Shown: piece after piece, positions 38,892 to 53,574 of the stretch | Numbering within the stretch: position 1 is the stretch's first letter | How the letters are laid out: the number at the start of each line of letters is the position of its first letter | DNA from: Hydnum rufescens UP504 | Taxonomy: Eukaryota; Basidiomycota; Agaricomycetes; Cantharellales; Hydnaceae | Direction: 5' to 3' | Assembly: GCA_014904985.1 (NCBI GenBank) | Contig: MU128980.1 | Location: 162,539-226,538 of the forward strand | Length of the DNA: 64,000 nt | The notes under the pieces: model-generated | Databases searched by the model: none | What the model was told of the DNA's origin: nothing | What the model saw: the letters and a program-made list of their open reading frames with translations, nothing else | Position numbers and translations under genes: made by a program

Positions 38892-39049
38892 CTTCTTAGT
38901 TTCGGGCCAAAGGTACGACGCCGAAACGGCGGCTAGAGTACATCGAGTCGCGTTCACTCCTCCACCTCGGCAGTTTCCGTTCGCCCAATTCATCCATCCT
39001 TTGCTTGTTATATACTCTTACTTAGACACCGGTGCTTCTCTTTGCGGCG
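38892..39049. promoter_or_regulatory. Bidirectional promoter between PIN4 and RLI1
   Basis: The 158 bases between the two start codons must hold both core promoters and both leaders. A TATATAC match lies near 39010, about 40 bases before the RLI1 ATG. A CCAAT core is visible in GCCCAATTC near 38980. Both flanking genes act in ribosome metabolism (pre-ribosome parvulin and ribosome recycling ATPase), so co-regulation is an inference worth testing. Confidence 0.6.
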
Positions 39050-41505
39050 ATGGCAGATCAGAACACTCGTATTGCCATCATTGATGCCAACAAATGCCGA
39101 CCCAAACGTTGTGCCCAGGAGTGTAAAAAGGTGAGGGTTCGCTTATAGGCGCTGATGAAGGTATGTGTCAGGGCTGAAAATTTGACTCCAAGTCATGCCC
39201 GGTCGTGCGCATGGGTTTGTGACGTCCCATAGGGCTTGCGTCAAACTTGACTTCCCTCACGTTTCCTTTACTATAGGACGTCTATGTATCGAGGTAAAGC
39301 CTACGGATAAAATTGCATTTATATCGGAGGTGCTATGTATTGGGTGTGGTATCTGTGTAAAAAAGTTAGATCCAGAGGATTCTCCTTTCCGAATATTCAT
39401 GTTAATTACCTTCATAGATGCCCGTTTGAAGCTATCCAGATTATCAATCTACCTACCAATCTCGAGAGCGAAGTCACTCATCGATACCGTGCCAATGCAT
39501 TCAAACTTCATCGTTTGCCCTCGCCGCGTCCTGGCCAAGTCTTAGGACTTGTAGGCACGAACGGCATCGGAAAGAGCACTGCCCTCAATATCCTAGCAGG
39601 GAAAGTCAAGCCGAATCTTGGACGTTACGATGTTCGTATTTTCTTCATGGCGGCGTGCGTCGAGGCCCTTAATCTGGACATTTCACAGGATCCTCCCGAT
39701 TGGTCTGAAATTCTCAAGTATTTCGGGGCTCAGAACTCCAAAATTACTTCACCAAGATCCTAGAGGATAACCTGAAGGCACTCATCAAACCTCAATACGT
39801 TGACCAGATACCTCGTGCGATCAAAGGGACCCACACTGTCAACGAAATGCTGGACGGAAAGTTACAACGCGATAACAAAGCCGAAATGTGCGAGCTTCTG
39901 GAGCTCAATGAGGTATTAGAACGCGAGCCAGGCCAGCTCTCCGGTGGAGAGCTACAGCGATTCGCGATTGCCATCGCTTGCATACAGAATGCCGATGTGT
40001 ACGGACTCGTTTAACACAAGGGAATGGCTATAGGCATTGACTCGTTCCCTTCCTCAGTTACATGTTCGATGAGCCATCCAGTTACCTCGATATCAAGCAA
40101 CGTCTCCAAGCTGCTCGCGTCATCCGAAGTCTGTTACATCCCGGTTGTTACGTCATTGCGGTCGAGCATGATTTGTCCGTGCTTGATTATCTCTCTGATT
40201 TCATATGCTGCTTGTATGGCAAGCCCTCGGTGTACGGTGTTGTGACTATGCCGGCTTCAGTTCGTGAAGGTGAATCAGACGATGTTTCAATATTTTCATT
40301 CTTACTCTCCCCTGTTTAGGGATTAACATCTTCTTGGATGGTTTTATTCCAACGGAGAACCTGCGTTTCCGGGACGACAGTCTGACATTCAAAATGAACG
40401 AGAACGCTGAAGAACTCATCATTGAAAAGACGCGACGGTACAGTTACCCGGCCATGACCAAGACCATTGGTTCATTCAAACTTACCGTTGAACCCGGTGA
40501 ATTTACCGATTCCGAAATCATCGTCATGCTTGGTGAGAATGGGACGGGCAAGACGACGTTCGTTAAGCTCCTAGCAGGCGATATCCCGGACCAAGAGACG
40601 GACAAACAGACATTGAATGTCTCTCTCAAACCTCAAAAGATTGCCCCCAAGTTCCCTGGAAGCGTTCGGGCCTTGCTGCTGAAACAGATTCGCACGGCTT
40701 TCATGCACCCTCAATTCCAGACCGACGTTGTGAAGCCTATGAGCTTGGAGGCCATTCTAGATCAAGATGTTCAGACATTATCCGGTGGAGAGTTACAACG
40801 TGTTGCTATCGTACTCGCTTTGGGAAAACCAGTAATATCCAGTAGTCACTTTTCTTGGCAATGCTTGCTGAATGTCTGATTCCTTGCACAGGCCGACGTC
40901 TATCTACTCGACGAACCATCCAGGTATCTAATCTGTGTTATAGAATTGGGGGCGGCTAATCCAATCCAACGCCTCCGTTAGTTTCTTGGACTCCGAACAA
41001 CGTATCGTTGCCAGTAAGGTCATCAAACGGTGAGTGATACTCGCCCTACGGCGTCCATGCCCTGGGTGAGCTTTCACCATGCATTTCCCCCAGCTATATA
41101 TTGCACTCCAAGAAGACAGCATTCGTGATTGAGCACGACTTCATCATGGCCACGTATCTCGCGGACCGTGTCATTGTTTTCGGCGGCAAACCCGCCGTGG
41201 CCGCTACGGCTACTCCGTGAGCGTTTTCATCCGCCATTACACCGTTGCCTTTATTGAGTTTCGTATTCTGAACTTGGTGTAGTCCTCAGTCGCTTCTAAC
41301 GGGGATGAACAAGTTCCTGGCCTCCCTCGAGATTACTTTCAGGCGGGATCCAACAAATTATCGCCCTCGTGTCAATAAACTTAACAGCGTTAAGGACAAG
41401 GAGCAGAAGAGTCAGTTATTCATCTATTCATGGCTCTTCATCACATGAAACATACTCACGCGTCGAAATCCAGCTTCTGGGAATTACTTCTTTTTGGAGT
41501 CGTGA
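39050..41505 (+). CDS. RLI1: ABCE1/Rli1 ribosome-recycling ATPase (one frameshift)
   Basis: About eleven introns. The two ferredoxin-like Fe-S motifs are intact: [33 protein letters not shown] and [23 protein letters not shown]1 has Walker [13 protein letters not shown], signature [12 protein letters not shown], Walker [12 protein letters not shown] and [13 protein letters not shown]. The hinge [17 protein letters not shown] leads to NBD2 with [58 protein letters not shown] and [16 protein letters not shown]. It ends [20 protein letters not shown] and SGNYFFLES. Rli1 splits ribosomes after termination and is essential in every eukaryote tested. At 39724-39728 the reading frame slips: KYF is followed by the wrong frame, while [16 protein letters not shown] continues one base over, as if TTCCGGGG had lost a C. 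The rest is fully conserved, so an error in the sequence is the likeliest explanation. Confidence 0.95.
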
Positions 41506-41797
41506 TAGGTACCTGTGCACCTAGGAGTGATTCTCGCGCAGCTCCGTGTTTAGTGCGTCTGATCGCCACATATGGTTACGATTAACCCTGCATTTGATGG
41601 TCAAGCTGTTGCAAGTGTATGTATGACTTGATAAAAAAAAAGAGAGCCACGAACATCAACAATAAGATAGGACACAAATGACGTAATAAACAATTTCGCG
41701 AGACAGACGGGCAGCAGGGTAGAGTATACAGGCTACGGCGAGACAGTGTTGGGACGAGATGTTAATGGGGGTGAAGAGTCATCAAAGGAGGCCGCTG

Positions 41798-44700
41798 CTA
41801 GGTGTTCCCTGTAGTCATGGTGCGTTGTCCTTGCGATGCATCGGTTCCTGTACGTGGATTGAGATCGTGAGCACTGAACCGTATTTGCACGCCTCCGGTT
41901 GGTGGGGGTACGGGTGCTGGTGAGTCTGCGGGTAGCGATTGTGAGGGCGGAGAAGGTCCACGGCCTGGTGGTGGCTTAATACCGGGGCGTGATGATGATT
42001 CTAACGATGGATCTGATTTGAAACCCTGCGGGAGCGAGGCAGATTGCCCTGGCTTAAAATCAAGGCTACCCAGTGACTGAATGATCATCTCTAGCCGCAC
42101 CACATTTTCATTACGTGGTGTCTCAACCTTAACAACCTGGGAAACAGTCCACTGTCAACACACGAGCCATCGCAATCATTTGGCGAAGAAGCGCACCTTG
42201 TTGGGATTACCTGCACCCCGAGGCGGTTTCTCAGCTCTCGCAGCGATCGCTGGCAACCCAAGTTCCACCGAATGATTCTGGAAATAATTCCGGACTTGTA
42301 CGGGGGTTTTGTCGGGAAGATCTTCGGCGATAACGGCCCAGTTCTTGCCATGAATAGGAAGCAGTCGCATGAAAATAGCTTTGTCGGAAAGAGTCCAATG
42401 TGTTGTAGAACCCTTTCCAGATGGACCCTTTCCTCCTCGGGGCCTTGGGCGCGAAACGGCATCCTTCGCGGTAGACGAATCCTCAGCTTTAAGCCGTTTG
42501 CGAGACTTATGAGGCGCATCAGAGCTTTCCCTTGTTTCATTATCCTCATAATCTCCACCGTTCTTGTCACGACCATTCGATGACGGACTGCGTTGTCCGT
42601 CCTCGTCAGAACCACTATCAGGATCGTAAGATGCAGCTCGAGAAGCTCGTCTCTTCGTCGCCGTACGGGTTGATTCACGCAATGAAAGTCGAGGGCGAGA
42701 AGGACCAGCCTCGCTGTCAGAGACAGGAGTCCCCGGAGCAGGAGATGAATCGTTAATAGATAAATCTTCATCGTCTGCGTGTGGCTGTCGAAGGTCAGTC
42801 AGCAACGCGTTCCCCTTCTGCTTGCCAGCACGTCGTCCACGTCGTCTACCTCTACCACCACCCTGTTTGGAGAGCAAACCTTTGAAGTTGATTTCCTTTT
42901 TGTTTAGGTAGTAAAATAGTACGCATTGCTCGGAAGATTTGTGGGGAAGCTGTTCTGAAATTCGTCCAAATTGCTTGGGGGTTGCCATATATGCTCGGAT
43001 GAATATCTCTCTCTCTGCGGGTGTCCATTCTCCGGCCTGATGAACGCTGTCGGCGTAAGCAACTGGATCGGATACTAACCCATTGAGGTCGTCATATTGA
43101 CACTCGAGGGCCCGTGGGTCGGTAACAGAGAGCATGTCTGGGATGACAGCAACATTGCGGCGGGCCAGGATATCGGGGTTCGTCAGGTCTTCGTTGACAA
43201 GCGAGGCCATGATTTGATCCAATTCAAGATCAGATCGTGCCGCATCACCTAGGGATATTGTACCGCGGCGATTTCGTCCGTTTCCGTCCTCACCTCCCAA
43301 CAGGTTCTGCTTTCGATTTCGTACTGCTTCGAGCCGATCAAGCCGCTGCCGATGAAGATCCCAACTATCAAGAAAACCACGATACTCGTCTCGCAATGTC
43401 TGGTTCTTCGTTTCCAGCTCGACGCGATCTCTAGAAAATTGGGCGGATAACTTGGTTTGAATGGAACGAACTACCTTTCCATCTTCCTCACGAATCTCTG
43501 TACTGTCAACCTCAGCGATCAGTGCCTCGGGGCTGGTGCCAGAACGATTCTCGGGTTCCGAATTTAGTCGAGTATTCCATATCAAGATGGAATCCACGAT
43601 CGGCATTATTGGACCCAAATGATAAGTCGCCTTTCTGAGTGCATCGGTGAACGTTTTGGTCTCTCCATCCATAGGAGGCAGTAGGAATCGTTCGTCTGCG
43701 GGTAGGCGAGGTGTGGCAGGTACTTGGGGAGATCGTACGGGGCGGCTGCCATGAGTCTCGTGGGGTTCAAGAATACTGACATGCCTCGGATCTGCATGCT
43801 ATAATAAGTTTGGTTATCAGGTTACATGAAAGCAGACTCGCCTTCAATCGGCATTTCACTTCTCTTTTGAGGACTCCGCGTCCCATTGACGACGGCATCG
43901 GTACCATGGTTGTCAGTATGCCCCGAAGCGTTTGTATCGAAGGGGTGCGTGAGGTGATGATTCTCGGACAATATAGCGTCAATTATGTCGCTTTCGCCCA
44001 AGGACGCGGCCTCATGAATTCCGCGAAGAGTGTCGGAAAATCCATCGAGAGGTTTGAGTTCCTGGGAAATCACGAATGGAAAAGGTTCCTCGTCAGAGGG
44101 CTTAAACTGAGATGTGGATTCGGAAGCTTTGGCGTCGTAATGGTCCATCTCAGCAAATACATCCACGATGAAAGGGCCATTAAAACATACCAGTAGTATT
44201 TGACAATGGAGGGTTCTCCTTTGGCTGTTGTGAGACGCTCTGTCTCCATTGAAATGATCCCTCGGAATCACCCTCTGGGTCGATCTCACCCTTTGTAACA
44301 GCACCCTGCATCGGCCGGAATTTCGCGTTCACCTCAGTAACCGCTCCAGGCTGCGGGTCTTCTCCCCCATTTGCGAAGGCACTCAGATCGCCCGATTGTT
44401 CGATTGTGCCGGTGAGTGGAGTGACCTGTTTCGAACGCTCGGTCGAGGGAGATATTCTTGTCCCCAGGTCACTCGACGAGGGGGTCGGGTGTGGTTTGGG
44501 ATGTTGTGCTTGAGCGGGTGGGATACCTTGTACATCCATTTCAGGGAGGGTAGGAATATCATGGATAGATCTCATTGCCATTTCGACTTGTTGCATGGAG
44601 GACACTAGTTTGACTTCTGAGGGTTTTGTCTCCCGGGGTGCCATTGAGTGGGACGACTCAGATGATGAGTCAGATGAGTCGGAGGACTTAGATGTCGTGG

Positions 44701-46183
44701 CCATTCGAGAAAGTGCCTCAAGTTCGGAGAGTCGTGTTGAAAATTCTTCTGAAGATCCATGGGGCGGGCGGCCTGTGTTAAGAGGACTTGAGGGAATATC
44801 ATGAGACTCGGCCTTTCCAGGCCTACGGGAATCACTGGGGAAGGAATACGTAGTGGGGGATGTGCCATTGGGTACAGTGTGAGTCTGAGCAGGATGCATT
44901 GCCATTGAAGCCAAGCGAGTAATGGACCCGTTGGGATGGCGGAATACAGTGGCCATGGGTCTATTCACACCATGGCTTCCCTCACTTCCCTGTGGAGATC
45001 GTGGGCGAGTGGGTGTTCGATAAGGGTATCCAGGTGAAGGGGATGCATTTGAAGTAATTGCCTCCGGTATCTCCTTTCGAAGAACGCGACCAAATTCATC
45101 CGTGTCTTCCATAGCCCTAACGCGAGGTTGCCCATGGTAGTCCCTTGGATTAATGGGAGGCCTTGGAATAGGATATCCTGATGCATATGATGTGGAAGGA
45201 GGATGTGGGCCTGGTGGTCGGTCATAGGACTTGGGGGCTTCGCGAAGTCGTGGTCCCAACGAATCCATGGATGCCGATGGATGCCTTCCGCCGACATCCC
45301 CAGAAATTGATGATATTCGAGACGAGGCGGATGTTCTATCACTATATGCATCCGCCGAAACAGCTGGACGCGGGCGATGTGGTGAGGAAGCACGAGAATG
45401 TGATGAAGTGGCGCTGGGATAATGAATAGATCCGGCGGATGACAGAGGAGAGCTCATATCATCAGCTCGGTCAGAAAAAGATGCCGAAGACCGTCGCGGA
45501 CCATGAGATCCAGACGGTGCTCCCCGGGGAATATCAGGGGGGCGAGTCCCATCGATAATGTCCCTTGGTCGGGGCGAGCCTCCGGTGTGCGAATGGGAGC
45601 TTGGAACCAAAGTTATTTAAGATTCTAAGGGCATTGAATTATTTGAGGTGATTTACCTCTCATAGCTCCAATCCCGAGGACGTTCAGTCCGTGGGCCGGA
45701 TGCAGGAGGCATACCTCTCTCATCTGACCAGGCGGACCTTTGTGGGGACTTTCCAGGAAGCCTCTCCCAAGAACCAGAGCGATTCCTTTGATCAGAATTA
45801 TGGTTAAAGCTAGGGGCAGGAGGAAATGGAACGCCTCTCGGATGGATTGGACTGGGAGTTCTGTCGCGACCGTATGCGGAGGAAGTATCCACAGAATTTC
45901 CTAGTGCCGAATCCCATCTGCCGTCTTCCTCAACGTCATTATAGATTCCAATCGATTGAGACCGAATAGGCGGCCATTGCGAACGATGTGATGAATCACG
46001 CTAAGACAAAGGAATTGGAAGCAATGAGCCGATTACAATTGGCGAGGGTGTAAACACGCAACAAATAGATATACAAACCTGACGAGGCGCAGGATTATAC
46101 GAGGACCTTCTCAGTATCAATCCATTAAGAGAGCGAGATTTGCCATCATCAGACGAGCGGGAATCACGAGGATTATCGCTCAT
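41798..46183 (-). CDS. SNT1: Snt1/NCoR-like SANT-domain corepressor (Set3-type complex)
   Basis: A large protein (roughly 1,350-1,400 residues) is assembled from MSDNPRDSRSSDDGKSRSLN at 46183 through long exons to the stop at 41798. The first half is low-complexity, Ser/Pro/Arg-rich (for example SKSSDSSDSSSESSHSM). The second half has MDGETKTFTDALRKATYHLG, a coiled-coil region (SRDRVELETKNQTLRDEYRG, LHRQRLDRLEAVRNRKQ), the first SANT domain EWTPAEREIFIRAYMATPKQ-FGRISEQLPHKSS, YYLNKKEINFK, a basic Gly/Arg stretch (GGGRGRRRGRRAGKQ), and the second SANT domain THWTLSDKAIFMRLLPIHGK-NWAVIAEDL. The paired SANT arrangement is that of Snt1/NCoR, the scaffold of the Set3 histone deacetylase complex that represses transcription behind Set1 H3K4 methylation. 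No frameshift is seen over about 4.1 kb. It is convergent with RLI1, with 292 bases between the stops. Confidence 0.87.
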
Positions 46184-46583
46184 AATGTAAGACTTCTAAT
46201 AATCGATGCCAAAGCTTTTTCCTTAAGGCAAAAAAACCAGGAATCGTTCCGAACGGTATATCCAAGGATTATGGAAGGTAGGAGAAAATTCCTTGAAAAG
46301 AGTTTGGCCCCAGTGTTGGGGGGAATCCAACGGTTGCGGATTGAAGTTGAGTTTCGGACAAAGCCGCGCAGTGATCTGGCTGACCAAAACATACTACAGT
46401 ACACCTGATTGCAGATCTCCCCCAGGATCAGTCTCAGGTACAACTCTGGCAATGAAGCATGTATCCTTTGTCACCTGAGACTCGAGGGAAAAGCGCCTTG
46501 GTTTACAACTGGCACGCCTGACCCCTAGGACGTGACCATAAAATCGTGGTACAGGAAGGTACATTGGGGACTGGAAAGTATCT
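46184..46583. other. Intergenic
   Basis: SNT1 promoter and 3' region of the cystathionine gamma-synthase gene. No further gene is seen. Confidence 0.5.
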
Positions 46584-48709
46584 CTATGCCCGCGCTCTGA
46601 CTCGCCGGATAGCATCTTCAGTCTTATTCAAAGCTTCGCTGAACCAAGCCATGAGAACACTCTGATCTTCGAGCCCCACGCTCACGCGCACGAGCCCTGT
46701 CTCAACACCGTACTCAGCCGCCCATTCCAACTCGGTATAGTGAGCCAGGATCGTGTATGGGCATGCCAGAGTGAAGTTCGTACCCAAACTTGGCCCCTTT
46801 TCACACCGCAAGGCGTCGAAGAATGCCGCGGAGGCAAGCTCGGATGTGAACGTGATCGAGAACAGTCCACCATATCCACCGTCTCTCTCCGAACTGACCG
46901 CCTTAGACTGAGGTGCTTGTGTGAGCGAGCCCAGTCGGCAAGCCTCGTAGTTTTCTGGGGTGATCCACTTCGGATAGTAGACCTCTTTCATGACAATTGG
47001 TACCTCATCGTCCGACTTTACATCCTCCCCTTGTTGTTGTCGATAAGCGAGCGATTTCGATCGCAGGAATCCGCACAATGCCTCTGAATTTTGATTGATC
47101 TTGCGTACCCGAGGGGCGAAGTCCCGCGAGTTACGTTCTAAATGAATAGCGTCTTCCATCCAGTACAGGTCTTCGTATGTGGCAGTCATCTTCTCCTTAA
47201 GCGTATGATAATGGTGGGAGAGTGGATTTAGCACTAAACTAGAAAATCCAAAGAGTGAATAAAAGATGTCATAAGAATTGGTGCTACCTCACCTTCCGCC
47301 CATGACATTTGTCTCACCGGAGAAGACTTTGGTAAGGCTGCTAACGATGATGTCGGCGAAAGGGAGGATCTCGACGTTTGCAAAACTTCCAATGGTCTCA
47401 TCGACAACGATTAGGAATCCGTAGTCGTCTGCCAACTTTCGCAATCTTGCCAAGTTAGGCGATCGCAAGAGTGGATTTGATGGGAATTCGCAGTATAAAG
47501 GCAAGAATGGGCGGATTGCTCGGCGATGAGGCCAACAGTTCAGTAAGGGTATCGATATCAGAATCAAGGCCATGCCCAAAGAAATGGCACCCAGGCCCCA
47601 TTTCAGAAGAATCTTATAAGTATCCAAATAGGGGAACCTGTACAGTCAATATAGTGAGTTCCGATAAATGATCGCACTGAAGCAATGCTCACCCAAAGCA
47701 GACACTTTTGGCGGGAGGAAGGGTGGCGAGAGCCAATTGGTGCGAATGCCAAACGGCACTCATCCCTGTGGGGTAGAAGTATACATCGTCTTCCGTGACA
47801 CAAGGACCTCGCCGAACCTCGCTGTCCGATAGCGGGATCTCGTCGTGGACCATAACCCCAGCAACCCGGCGACGCAATGCCCGTTTGGCCAGCGAAGCGG
47901 CAGAGATCGGTAGGTTTCGCCCGTAATGCTCTTCAAGATAGTCCGCTACATCATCAGGGGCCTCATCCTTCCCGGATGACAGAGAAACACCCTCAGGGGA
48001 AGCCGATGTGATGTGACTTCCCTTCTTGAGGCCAGCGTAATGCCTGTTCCGCGATTTGTTCCATGCGCCCGCAGCTATTGGCGGAGAATCACTTCCATGT
48101 CCCGGAGTGATCTGTGCCGAAGGTACATCTTGGGATGGCAGAAGAGACAGACAGCGCTCGGCCATCCGACTCGATATGCCATTCCCAGTATGTTGCCAGA
48201 ACTGCTTAGCAAGGGGCGCGCTGTCAACGGGAAAGAAAACAATATGCAGCTCGATGCTGGAATCTTTTGCACCCGATGTCTGGGAAAGTGAAGTAGGAGA
48301 ACTGGAGGCTTGGATCAAGAACTGGGCAATCCGAACTAAGACTGGATGGGATGTGTCGGGCGAGTGGGCATGCATGAATGCTCTACATGCTTCGGCGATC
48401 CGCAATGACGGGAAAATGTGGCATCGCTCGTGAGGGAGCCCAAACTTGCGCTCACATACGGCTTGCAGCTAGAAGGGAGTAAGCGATGCCACCAGAACAA
48501 TTAATTTAACTCCATACCCTCTGTATTTGGAGCTGGATATAAAATCTTGGGTAACCTGAGGTCAATTTATCCATGACACGAGAATCGCCTCTCTCGTATC
48601 CTATATTATCTTCCCAAGTCGGAAGAGACACAGATACACCATGAGGAACATCGGCAGGAAGAGATAGTCCCAGAGCCGTTGGAGTACGCGTTACCGTCAC
48701 CGTCGACAT
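46584..48709 (-). CDS. STR2: Cystathionine gamma-synthase (PLP enzyme, Str2-like; two compensating indels)
   Basis: Four exons. The start is MSTVTVTRTPTALGLSLPAD with the fungal Str2 opening GVSVSLPTWEDNIGYERGD. A long N-terminal extension (FPSLRIAEACRAFMHAHS, IELHIVFFPVDSAPLAKQFW) precedes the PLP domain: DDVYFYPTGMSAVWHSHQLA, FPYLDTYKILLKWG, PLLRSPNLARLRKLADDYGF, LIVVDETIGSFANVEIL and the Schiff-base Lys in IIVSSLTKVFSGETNVMGG. The end has DLYWMEDAIHLERNSRDFA and GLVRVSVGLED. It makes cystathionine from an activated homoserine and cysteine, feeding methionine synthesis. Between KWG and LYCEFPSNP the family sequence PGCHFFGHGLDSDIDTLTEL-LASSPSNPP lies in another frame: one base seems lost at 47594-47599 and one gained at 47497-47499, so the ORF stays open across a scrambled stretch of about 33 codons. 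PLP-binding residues lie outside it. Confidence 0.9.
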
Positions 48710-50378
48710 TCTAGGGAGGTAACAATACTACCTTGAATACAATCGAGAAAATCCCCAGGCGAAAACCCGAGTCACGTGTTCGGACGTCAAGCCAGTAAAA
48801 AAACCCAGACCTGCCCCCGCCAGCTCTCAAAGATCGTCTCTTAAGGCCCCATGTGAACCCACGTGCTGGTTTACGGCAAGCCTCATGGCCCTTGTGACTC
48901 CCTTGTACCATGGATCAGTGCTCCCCAGAGCAGAACTCTGAAGCTCCTATAGCTAAGCCCTATGACCGGTGACCAACTATAAGCCTTTCCGGGCATTAAG
49001 GTATGCAGCAACCTGCTTCTATATCAGCTTAAGGTAACTAAAAGTACAGTAATATGTAGTCATGTGATTTGTAGGATATATCCAGTGAGACAGCTTGGAA
49101 AGATCTTTGCGCCCTGTGTTGTTGTTTTAGCACACACTGTCTCATTAGAAAACCATGACGGTGGTCGATGATATCAATGCGCAGATATTTGCATCCGGGG
49201 TCCAGCATCTGGGCCAAAGAACTCGAAAGTGGAAGCGAAAGAAAGAGCGGGCACCACAAATAAGATTATTGCCGACCAGTTACACCCGGCCTCGCCTGGC
49301 CACGGGGGACACCCCGAAATGGCCTTGGCTTTACGCAGTAAAATTGTGTACAGCAATGTCTTCTAAAGCGCGATCGGACACCTCGATGTGTCTTCTGCAC
49401 AAGATTTGGGTGGTCATAGGCCTCCACAGAGACATCTCTCATGCCCTCCTGTTCGACAAGTGTGGCAATTTCATTTCCCACGGGCGAGTTCCTCTTGCCA
49501 AACCAACACTGCCAAACCAACACATCGAAAATACAATGGTGCCCACCAAGTTCTCACCTCGCAACTGATGTTATTCAAGTCATAGGGATCGTCTGCGTTT
49601 TCAATTGCCATCGACTGGGTGTTTCTCAGTCAAGGACTTCCCTATTGACCTTCGCGTCGCAATTTCCCAGAGCTTGCCCACAATGAAGGGTTAGCTGATG
49701 GTTTTCCCTGCCCGAGGCATATCGGCATGTTGGGCGCGCCTGGCGTACGCTAAAGGCATCTCGTTTCTCAGATAAGAGCACCCCTTTATGGTGTATTAAT
49801 CGCACCTCGGCCGGCACCCGTGTGGGAATGGGATCCAGGAATTCGAACATCTGCTCTCGTCTCGTACCCACCCAAGGAGGACCGACCCTCTCGAATTCCA
49901 GATCGGAGTAGGACCCTCCTTTCACCCAGCGTGTCCTCCACATCTCCCGCGCTTATCCTCTGATCGATACTACCGCGCACTATGCCACATTTCAAGAGTA
50001 GGGCCGAGTAAGGGTGTACTTTTTCGTTCTCCTCCGAATCGTGGCTTGCTGCTGGGCGGGGGCACCGGGGTAAACATGCGCTCCAAATCTCTCACAAACA
50101 ATCTATCATAAGATTATATTTGATGCTCCACTTTTCCCACCGTTCATATCGGGATGGAACCCTCGATATCAATGAGACCGCCCCAAATATTAGGGCTTCG
50201 TGTTCGTCGTATCATGGCATTGAGGCCTGATAACGGATACAAAGGATCTATAAGATACAGCAGAGTAGGGCCACATACGCCAAAACCAGGGACTCTCTCT
50301 AAATGATCCCTATTGTCCGTCAAAAAAGGATATTAAAAAATGGGAATGAAAGAAAACAAGAAGGGGAATCCAAAAAAT
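48710..50378. other. Intergenic with unassigned ORFs
   Basis: A plus-strand frame at 49155-49568 (MTVVDDINAQIFASGVQHLG) and two minus frames at 49995-49626, which look like one coding stretch split by a frame change (ISAGDVEDTLGE, then GGSYSDLEFERVGPPWVGTR), are open, but I do not recognise a family. The minus pair is the better candidate for a real but broken gene. The last bases are 3' sequence of SNF1. Confidence 0.35.
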
Positions 50379-53040
<2,662 letters not shown>

Positions 53041-53220
53041 CGCAGGCAGAGCGAAAAGTCGGGCGGGAAGTGCCGCGATATAGATACAGTGATTTAAGTA
53101 GGGGCTAGAGGCGGGCGTTAGACGGAGAGAGAAAAGAAAGACGAGAAGTTGGGATACGACGGTGGGCCTGGAATCTAGTCTGGCACGTGAAGACACCACT
53201 TTGCTTCCGGCTTTCCTCCT

Positions 53221-53574
53221 CTAGGTCTTTGGCGTTGAGACCAATTCGTTCCACCAACTTTCGCTCGATCTGTCAATATCTTCCATGGCTGTTCGCAGCC
53301 GCAATCCCAGGAGCAGGGCTGCCGGCCACAACCCCCCCTCGGATTGAATTGCCCTTCTGGCAATTCGCAACTGGCTATGTTGCATGGTCCAAGCGAGGAA
53401 CCCTTTCTCAACGGCACCAGGGATATACAATCCTGCTTCCTTACCCACATGAGGAAATAATCCTATTGAGACCCATATTGGCTGGCTCGGCTCTATCTCT
53501 AAGTTCCCGCCATTCGAAGCAAGTGTACATACTCCCGGCCATTGGGAAATACTACCCGGTCCACTATCAACCAA
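53221..53574 (-). CDS. Hypothetical protein, 117 codons, conserved-looking
   Basis: An uninterrupted minus-strand frame encodes MVDSGPGSISQWPGVC, IWVSIGLFPHVGKEAGLYIP, GAVEKGFLAWTMQHSQLRIA, RRAIQSEGGLWPAALLLGLR and ends SWWNELVSTPKT. Composition and amphipathic pattern look like a real small protein, but I recognise no domain. The plus strand of the same stretch is also open (53187-53672), so one is a shadow; the minus frame has the more protein-like residue usage. It may be an exon of a larger gene. It lies 181 bases upstream of the SNF1 start on the same strand. Confidence 0.35.
   Translation of the reverse strand: MVDSGPGSISQWPGVCTLASNGGNLEIEPSQPIWVSIGLFPHVGKEAGLYIPGAVEKGFLAWTMQHSQLRIARRAIQSEGGLWPAALLLGLRLRTAMEDIDRSSESWWNELVSTPKT

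Noticed and set aside
45181..45429. Plus-strand ORFs opposite SNT1
   Set aside because: They are antisense shadows of the Ser/Pro-rich SNT1 exon.
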